Shown here one piece after another: positions 7,668 through 13,203 of a stretch of DNA of 13,203 bases. The stretch comes from Sergeia podlipaevii (lineage: Eukaryota > Euglenozoa > Kinetoplastea > Trypanosomatida > Trypanosomatidae). The stretch covers positions 1 to 13,203 of the forward strand of contig JASANZ010001748.1 in the NCBI GenBank assembly GCA_030849805.1. Direction: 5' to 3'. The position numbers were made by a program, and so were the translations under genes. The notes under the pieces were generated by a model, which ran no database searches, was not told the DNA's origin, and saw only the letters and a list, made by a program, of their open reading frames with translations. Every line of letters begins with the position of its first letter. The first letter of the stretch is position 1.

Positions 7668-8071
7668 CTTGCGGGATGGGAAAAAAGAAAAGATACTACT
7701 ACTACAACTTCAACTAGCAGCGGTGAAAAAAGAAAGAACTGAAACAACAGCAACAACACCAAAAAAAAAATATATGATAAAACAAGCAACCAAACAAACA
7801 ACAAGCAAACATGCCAACATGAAAGGATAACATTGAGAAATGGAAGAAGAAAAGAGACGTTTTGCTATTCCGCTTCTAGCCCCTCTTTTTCTTTTTTTTT
7901 TTTCTCTTTATCTTCTCTTATGGCTTTTTGTCCTTTTTTTTTTTTAACGTGCCCGCGTCGTTCGCGGCTGTTTTGCACACATGTACCCTTGCAATGTATG
8001 TCATTACATCCAAGTAACACGTGTAGGTTGTTTTTCCTCTTTTTTTTCTGAAGGAAAAAAAGCAATGCCTC

Positions 8072-8091
8072 TTTTTTTTTTTTTTTTTTTT
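8072..8091. repeat. 20-base T run
   Basis: The longest homopolymer in the window, in the Rab1-kinase spacer. Runs of this length are prone to sequencing and assembly length error. Confidence 0.9.
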
Positions 8092-8458
8092 GTTCTCCAC
8101 TTTTTTTTTTATTGTTCTGTTGTTTAGAAACTTTAAAAAATCTCTCTCTTTTTATACAGAAACTCAAAAGAGTTGGCTTCCGTTGCATACAAAGGTAGAA
8201 AATAATAGAAAGAGAGCAAGCTTTCAAGAGAACGATAGAGAGGAATAGCTTTTGCCCTCTCTCTCACTTGATCTCTATCTCCCTTTTGAGAAGAAAAAAA
8301 TAATAAAAATAAAAGAAGAGAAGAGAAAGGGGGAAAAATATTTTTTTTTAAAAATAGAACAAAAAGGTAGGAGGGGAGAAAGTATTTGCCATCACAAGCA
8401 GAGCGTATCTCCTTTGTATATAGAAGAGATTTTTTTTTTTAAATCTGTCGTTACACAA

Positions 8459-8606
8459 CGTGTGTGTGTGTGAGGGAGGAGTACTTTATTAAATACGCTT
8501 GCGCGGGCTCTGATAATACAGTCAATAGGAGAGGCAAAACCTACGTGTTTGCATACAAACACACGCACACACACTCTCTTTCTCTACACACACACACATA
8601 CTCACA
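8459..8606. repeat. Facing TG and CA microsatellites
   Basis: A TG run at 8460-8472 is followed about 90 bases later by interrupted CA runs (8560-8576 and 8586-8600). The two are complementary and could pair in RNA as a stem of roughly 12 base pairs. Confidence 0.75.
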
Positions 8607-8719
8607 CTCACAACGACGTAGAGAGAACAGTTTATCTTTCTTCATATTTTTTCCTTTGAAGGCAAATCCGAGCGTGTGAGCACGAGATTGTGGTGCGGTA
8701 TAGTTCCGTGTGTTTGCGT

Positions 8720-8862
8720 GCATCTTCTCTTTCTACCTCTCCTTCATCTCTATTATTATTTTTATTTTTTTATTTTTTTAGTTTTACAACACCCTCTTCT
8801 CATTTTTTGTAATCATTTTTCTTTTAAAGCGTGTCACTTCACTTCTTCTCTTTTTTACTCAG
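8720..8862 (+). promoter_or_regulatory. Predicted trans-splice acceptor region for the kinase gene
   Basis: Two candidate acceptors are visible. A T/C tract (8720-8779) ends in TTTAG with AG at 8780-8781, giving a 215-base leader. A second tract (8837-8860, TTCTTCTCTTTTTTACTC) ends in CAG with AG at 8861-8862, giving a 134-base leader. Weaker AGs lie at 8889-8890 and 8959-8960. None of these leaders contains an ATG before 8997, so every choice supports the same start codon. Confidence 0.6.
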
Positions 8863-8996
8863 TTCGCGTGTGCTCCTTATTATTTTTTAGTTTTACTATT
8901 ATTATTATTGCTCTTGCTATCATTTTCTTTTCTGTATATATACATCTAAAACACTATTAGCAAGTATCAACCATTTAGCAAACAAACAAACACATC

Positions 8997-11900
8997 ATGT
9001 TCGGCTCCTCCAGGACGACCCTGTCATCCTTTTCCCACTCCACCGCCCCCCTTGAAGGCGCGGCAGCTTTCTGCGTGGTCTGTGGCAACTTCAATGACAA
9101 CATGCAGCTAAGGAAGTCCGGCCTCAAGTGCCCTGGATGCGTCGGTAAAAGCGCCAATAAGCAGTGGGCCAGACTGCAGAAGCGACAAGCCACCCAGCTG
9201 CTCTCGCAGATCTCACGCCAGTCTCAACCCCTCACACAGGACCGCAGCAGCCTCTCGATTAGAGGGAGTATGTCCATTAACAGCACCTCTTCTGGGTCCA
9301 CGTCGAACCAACCTCCCTCCTTCGTGGTCGTGGGTGGCAGCAGCGGTGAACGTGGGGAGAGCGGCTCTAGAGCTGGAGATGAGTGTGCGGAGGCGCTGAG
9401 AGCGAGCTCGTCGCATGATGCTCCACCCGAAGCCAACTACTCACCACTGGATTATGTTATGCCCACTTGTGAGGAGGAGGACGAGCAGCAACAGCAGCAG
9501 CAGCAGCGGCACCATCACGGTACGAGTGCTGTCAGTGGCAGTAAAAATGAAGATAGCAAATGTGGAGACGGTAAAAGCAAGCGTACCAGTAATGGCAACA
9601 GTAGCAGAAGCACTAGTGGTCAACAAGCGACCACAAAGCCTACCTCTAGTACGCGGCTTCACCCTATTGAAGAGTATATTGCTGATACCACCACCTATCA
9701 GGTGGCGCTTGAGCGCACCAAGGCCGGACGGAGACGGGATACACTCGATGGTGTTTCTGTGGAGGACGCGATGGCAAAGCAGAGTGTTGAAAGTACGATA
9801 CAGGTTCCCACAACTCGTGCCCCCAATCGTGACAGCACGGTGAAAGGTGGGGTAGTAGCGACAGCGAATTCCGCGAATGCGCATTATCTTGGTATCTTCT
9901 CTAAGAGCGCCACTGCACCACCAGCACGAGTACCCACCTCTCATCATTATCATAGTAACCGCGCAGTGCAAGATGACAGCACCGCCGCCGCTGCAACCAC
10001 GGACGTGGCTTCTGTTTCTGCAACTACAGTCTCAAAGATCAACCGAATAGTAGAAAGAACCAGCGGCACAGTTGTGTGCTTGGTAAGTCCACTGCGTCCC
10101 AGAGGGGTGCGTGACTTGGAGGATGACGACGACAACGAGATGAGAGAAGATGACACAGACAGCATGCCACGTGCGAGCTCCCTGCCACGCTCACTTTCAC
10201 ACGTGTCTCGCCGCGGCGGTGACGACGAGCTTGTGGGGACGTCTATTGGCAATGCGGTGCTGCTGGCTCCACGCGCAGGAAGCAGGTGCGGCTCGGACTC
10301 TTGCTCCGTTACCGTGTCAGCGGTGAACAGTCCTCTGGTCAAGACCAAAGTTGGAGGTGGTAGCCGCTATCAGCCTTGGAGGAGGCCAAGTATGTCCAGA
10401 GAGGACACCGTCGCCGAGGAGCGGTCTCGTCTACCTCCACGGTATAAAACCGGCTCGCAGCGGAGTGCACTCAGTGGCAGTGTTGGTGGTGGTGGTGGGT
10501 GCGGCGTTCAGACCAGTGCCTCGCCTCAAGTGCACTACATCGGCAACTTGACTGCGTGCTCGTCTAGTGACCGAAGCAAAGGATCGGAGCGGGCGGTGAC
10601 AACTCGTAATGGGAGAGCTATTGAAAAGGATAGTAATGAGCGTCACGCTGACGTGAGTAAGAGTAGGAAGCTGACGCATGACGAGGCCATCAGTTGCCGC
10701 AGCCGCAGTTCACGCACGGACAGCTCTCTGTACAGCACTTCGGCGAGTTCGGGTGTTCGCAGCGGCAGCGGCAGCAGCAGCAGCGGTGGCGACGACGTTG
10801 AAGATCGCGACACGTCTCGCGCTTGTACGGAGCGGAGGTCGTTGTTCGCCACCGGCAAGAGGATTCACCTGGATCAGCTGACTGTTATGGTCAAGGCGGC
10901 TCTCATGCCAGCTCCTAGCAGTGCACAGCAGCAGCAGCAACAGCAGCAGCAGCAACAGCAGCAGTGTACCCATAGCAGGTCTACCAGTCCATCTGACGCC
11001 TCTCGGCGTAGCTCCTGTTCTCGCAGTTCTATGAGTCCTTCAGGACAGCGTCAGGCGGTGGTGGTGGTGCAGCAGCAAGGTAAATTCACGATAACACGGC
11101 CTGTCACTATAGCGCATAGCGGTAACAGCAACAGCAACGGCCACAATGCAGCGGGCAGACCTGGCGTTTCCTCTCGCTCTTGTGGATCTCCAGCGGGGAA
11201 GGTACAAGACCACTCATTTCTGCAACCGCAACAACAACAACAAGTAGACTTCAAGAGCATGCGGCTGCGCCTAGTGGTGATCCATCGCACCACTGGGAAG
11301 GAGCTTCACGCGGTAGACAGAGAGTACTTGGATAGCATTGTGCCAGCCTGTGAGGAGGTGAAGAAGCATCTGAAGAGGTCCTTGTCGAACAAGCCGCTGG
11401 TCGCCCGGCTACCCCCAACCCCATCCGGTGCGTACCCCAGTAGTGTGAGATATGCTACCCCGGCGTACATGGCGGACAGAGAGAAGGAATGCCAGCTGTT
11501 TCTCTGTGCTCTCGCAGAGCAGCAGCCGAGCCTTCTTGCTCACCCAGCAATGGTGGAACTCTTGTGCCTTGGACCATACGTAGCGACGGCAACCGCGGGA
11601 AAAACTCGTCGGAACTCCACCACCACCACCACCACCACCACCACCACATCGTCGTCTGCTACCAGCAACATCACAAGGGAGCGACGCCTGTCTCTCGCAC
11701 AGAACGGGAGTGAGCAGGGCCGTGCCGGTGCTCGGCAGGGCAGTGTTGCAAATGTGGCGAGTCGAAAAGCTCAGAGTAAGGGTACTCTGCCCGCATCTTC
11801 AGCGAGCCCCCCGCAGCACACGCTGCGGGCGCAGATACAGCTGTCTGACAAGAAATGCAAGGACAAATATGACGGCAACGATACCAACAATGAGCACCAC

Positions 11901-13091
11901 GATGAGGTTGACAAGAACTACTACCCCAACGACGACAATGATGCGGACGGCGATGACGACGATGACAACCACAGCAAAATATTCAACGGCACCGCTGCTA
12001 GCAAGCAGCATCGTCTCGAAAGGTGTGAGAGTACCCTCAGCACTACCTCCTCCACCCGCTCGGCGGTGCGTCGCAGTCGCATGGACAGCGTCTCTGCGGA
12101 GGACTTCTCGCGTGTGCAACTGGGTAATCTTATTGGACGAGGTGCCTTCGGGTCTGTCTATCTTGGGCTTCTTCAGACCGATACAGGGCCTTTGATGACT
12201 GCTGTGAAGACTATTCATGTTTCAGATGATGTGGCGGATGACACGCTGCTGGCTGCACAGCTGGAGCTGGATACACTGGGGGCTGCCAAGCACCGGAATG
12301 TTATCAGGTGCATCGGTAGCGACTACCTTGTTGAGAAGCGTGAGCTGCGTGTCTTCACAGAGTACGTGGAGTGCGGGACGGTGAGCGGCATGGTGGGGCG
12401 CTTTGGGTGTTTGCCGCTGCTCACCATTCAGCGATACATGAGTCAGATCCTGGAAGGGCTGCGACACATGCATGCACTTGGCATCGTTCATCGTGATATC
12501 AAGGGCGAAAATATTTTGGTAACCAAAACGGGCAAGGTGAAAATATCTGATTTCGGATGCAGTGTGTCTTTGTATAAAGGTAGTGATACCTCAACACTTA
12601 CGGTGACGGGGTCACCGTCTGGCGAGGATTCAGGGTCGGCTATAGAGGCCTCCTTGTCCGCAACGAACGCGACCGCCGTGGGCCTTGTTGGCTCTCCCAT
12701 GTATATGGCTCCGGAGGTGATTAGTGGCTTGGAGGGGGTCTCGGCGGCAGCAGGGGATATCTGGGGCGTAGGCTGTGTCGGCATAGAAATGCTTGATCGT
12801 CCTTTGTGGCCAGGTATCAACCTGGCACAGAACTTGTACGTTGTGCTCTATAAGATAAGCAAACGTGGTACACCCCCAACGGGCTTGCCAACGGAGGAGG
12901 AGCTGGAAGGCTTCAAGGCACGTCAGCAGCTGGAGGAGTACACGTGCTTTTCACTGTATCATGATTTCTTACTCAAGTGTCTCTGTATGGATCCAGCGGA
13001 GCGATGGACGGCGGAGCAGCTGCTGAATCATCCGTTTATGTGTCACACGTTCCCGCGCTATCTGCGATGGCTGCCGCTTCCAAGTGTGTAG
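8997..13091 (+). CDS. STE11/MAPKKK-like protein kinase with N-terminal four-cysteine motif and long disordered region
   Basis: This 1364-residue Ser/Thr kinase probably acts in a MAP-kinase-type cascade; its substrate is unknown. Residues 26-48 hold C26-x2-C29-x15-C45-x2-C48, a likely zinc-binding knuckle. Residues about 60-745 are Ser/Thr/Arg/Gly-rich and probably disordered, with Gln repeats including Q644-656. A more ordered block spans 750-866. Then come T875-884 and a D/N/K-rich stretch (951-991). The kinase domain runs from about 1037 to 1355: P-loop GRGAFGSV (1047-1054), Lys1071, helix-C Glu1090, Thr1121 at the gatekeeper position, HRDIKGEN (1165-1172), DFG (1185-1187), GSPMYMAPE (1232-1240), DIWGVG (1254-1259) and a terminal ERWTAEQLLNHPF segment. 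All catalytic residues are present, so it should be active. HRDIKGEN and the MAPE segment point to STE11. The DFG-APE interval is unusually long. Codon use stays consistent through the whole frame, so this is one gene. I do not recognise a specific named orthologue. Confidence 0.9.
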   Translation: MFGSSRTTLSSFSHSTAPLEGAAAFCVVCGNFNDNMQLRKSGLKCPGCVGKSANKQWARLQKRQATQLLSQISRQSQPLTQDRSSLSIRGSMSINSTSSGSTSNQPPSFVVVGGSSGERGESGSRAGDECAEALRASSSHDAPPEANYSPLDYVMPTCEEEDEQQQQQQQRHHHGTSAVSGSKNEDSKCGDGKSKRTSNGNSSRSTSGQQATTKPTSSTRLHPIEEYIADTTTYQVALERTKAGRRRDTLDGVSVEDAMAKQSVESTIQVPTTRAPNRDSTVKGGVVATANSANAHYLGIFSKSATAPPARVPTSHHYHSNRAVQDDSTAAAATTDVASVSATTVSKINRIVERTSGTVVCLVSPLRPRGVRDLEDDDDNEMREDDTDSMPRASSLPRSLSHVSRRGGDDELVGTSIGNAVLLAPRAGSRCGSDSCSVTVSAVNSPLVKTKVGGGSRYQPWRRPSMSREDTVAEERSRLPPRYKTGSQRSALSGSVGGGGGCGVQTSASPQVHYIGNLTACSSSDRSKGSERAVTTRNGRAIEKDSNERHADVSKSRKLTHDEAISCRSRSSRTDSSLYSTSASSGVRSGSGSSSSGGDDVEDRDTSRACTERRSLFATGKRIHLDQLTVMVKAALMPAPSSAQQQQQQQQQQQQQCTHSRSTSPSDASRRSSCSRSSMSPSGQRQAVVVVQQQGKFTITRPVTIAHSGNSNSNGHNAAGRPGVSSRSCGSPAGKVQDHSFLQPQQQQQVDFKSMRLRLVVIHRTTGKELHAVDREYLDSIVPACEEVKKHLKRSLSNKPLVARLPPTPSGAYPSSVRYATPAYMADREKECQLFLCALAEQQPSLLAHPAMVELLCLGPYVATATAGKTRRNSTTTTTTTTTTSSSATSNITRERRLSLAQNGSEQGRAGARQGSVANVASRKAQSKGTLPASSASPPQHTLRAQIQLSDKKCKDKYDGNDTNNEHHDEVDKNYYPNDDNDADGDDDDDNHSKIFNGTAASKQHRLERCESTLSTTSSTRSAVRRSRMDSVSAEDFSRVQLGNLIGRGAFGSVYLGLLQTDTGPLMTAVKTIHVSDDVADDTLLAAQLELDTLGAAKHRNVIRCIGSDYLVEKRELRVFTEYVECGTVSGMVGRFGCLPLLTIQRYMSQILEGLRHMHALGIVHRDIKGENILVTKTGKVKISDFGCSVSLYKGSDTSTLTVTGSPSGEDSGSAIEASLSATNATAVGLVGSPMYMAPEVISGLEGVSAAAGDIWGVGCVGIEMLDRPLWPGINLAQNLYVVLYKISKRGTPPTGLPTEEELEGFKARQQLEEYTCFSLYHDFLLKCLCMDPAERWTAEQLLNHPFMCHTFPRYLRWLPLPSV
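10926..10964 (+). repeat. CAG/CAA tract encoding 13 glutamines in the kinase
   Basis: Thirteen in-frame Gln codons (11 CAG and 2 CAA) encode Q644-656 in the disordered part of the kinase. Shorter Gln tracts occur at about 9486-9509 and 11222-11243. CAA interruptions generally stabilise CAG tracts. Confidence 0.95.
11619..11648 (+). repeat. ACC tract encoding 10 threonines in the kinase
   Basis: Nine ACC codons plus one ACA encode T875-884, between the ordered block (750-866) and the acidic stretch. It is directly preceded by RRNS (871-874), a basophilic-kinase-like site. Confidence 0.95.
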
Positions 13092-13203
13092 TTGTATGTA
13101 CTTTCACGTACACACACACACACATTGTGTTTCTCTGTTTTTTTTTTTCTTTCTTTCTTTTCTTTTATATATATGTTGATAGCCATTGCTTTCACCATCG
13201 TAG
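13092..13203. other. 3' flank of the kinase gene with T/C tract
   Basis: A CA run (13111-13124) is followed by a T/C tract (13129-13166), a short TA run (13166-13174) and AGs at 13181-13182 and 13202-13203. This resembles an acceptor for a next gene, but it begins only about 40 bases after the stop, which would leave a very short 3' UTR. It may instead be low-complexity 3' UTR. The window ends before this can be decided. Confidence 0.5.

Larger units (their letters stand above)
5936..8719. other. Large low-complexity spacer between Rab1 and the kinase gene
   Basis: I find no convincing gene in these 2.8 kb. The region alternates purine-rich blocks (5936-6035, 6710-6750, 7040-7400, 8190-8440) with pyrimidine-rich blocks (6200-6345, 6600-6690, 6780-6910, 7476-7665, 7880-7945, 8040-8150). 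It carries many microsatellites and T runs of up to 20. Open frames of 60-120 codons on both strands give Phe/Leu/Ser- or Lys/Arg-rich peptides that merely translate these tracts. The start of the region is presumably the Rab1 3' UTR. No tRNA B-box-like sequence or clear snoRNA box pair was found by eye. The pyrimidine tract at 7476-7665 is noted separately. Confidence 0.6.

Noticed and set aside
877..8211. Octamers resembling the Crithidia S-phase cycling element ((C/A)ATAGAA(A/G)) near 878, 7362 and 8204
   Set aside because: Few, scattered, far from the H4 transcript, and easily produced by chance in AT- and A/G-rich spacer.
6767..8227. Several 60-120 codon open frames on both strands in the Rab1-kinase spacer
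   Set aside because: All translate T/C, A/G or microsatellite tracts into Phe/Leu/Ser- or Lys/Arg-rich peptides; no ordered sequence or gene-like codon use.
9441..9971. 176-codon open frame on the - strand within the kinase gene
   Set aside because: Shadow of the kinase coding sequence; composition mirrors its Ser/Thr/Gln repeats and no domain is visible.
13129..13182. Start of a following gene (acceptor at 13181-13182)
   Set aside because: The tract is real, but no coding sequence is inside the window and the distance from the kinase stop would be unusually short, so it is noted only as spacer.
1..13203. tRNA, snRNA, snoRNA, rRNA, CRISPR array or transposable element
   Set aside because: No B-box-like GTTCRA context with paired arms, no clear C/D box pairs, no regular spacer-repeat array, and no reverse transcriptase, transposase or long terminal repeats were found by eye on either strand.

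Overview
The window looks like nuclear DNA from a trypanosomatid (Kinetoplastea). Four intronless genes all lie on the + strand. They are separated by long, AT-rich, microsatellite-laden spacers with runs of T/C, and each coding start is preceded by a polypyrimidine tract and an AG with no intervening upstream ATG. That is the architecture of polycistronic transcription with spliced-leader trans-splicing. The genes are GC-rich with many C/G-ending codons, in sharp contrast to the spacers. The histone H4 and Rab1 proteins have kinetoplastid-type sequences, but the H4 differs from the Leishmania and Trypanosoma versions I recall, so I do not name a genus. One ambiguous base (N at 2208) shows this is a draft assembly.

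Layout: 1-974 is spacer plus a probable 5' leader. 975-2102 encodes a 375-residue SR-type RNA-binding protein with two RRM-like domains and a C-terminal RS/RD-rich tail, probably the TSR1 splicing factor. 2103-4325 is 2.2 kb of spacer with a GGA-rich tandem duplication. 4326-4631 encodes histone H4 (101 residues). 4632-5317 is spacer and leader. 5318-5935 encodes a Rab1-type GTPase (205 residues). 5936-8996 is 3 kb of low-complexity spacer with no convincing gene, but with one long AG-free pyrimidine tract that resembles an orphan splice acceptor. 8997-13091 encodes a 1364-residue protein kinase: an N-terminal four-cysteine motif, a very long disordered region with poly-Q, poly-T and acidic tracts, and a C-terminal STE11/MAPKKK-like kinase domain. 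13092-13203 is the start of the next spacer.

The four products act in different processes (RNA processing, chromatin, ER-Golgi transport, signalling). Sharing a polycistron does not imply shared function in these organisms, where control is mostly post-transcriptional through UTRs. I see no mobile element, tRNA, rRNA, CRISPR array or bacterial-type operon signal. No clear novel system is visible. The best leads are the kinase architecture, the altered H4 tail junction, the degenerate RNP1 motifs of the SR protein, the GGA duplication and the orphan acceptor-like tract.
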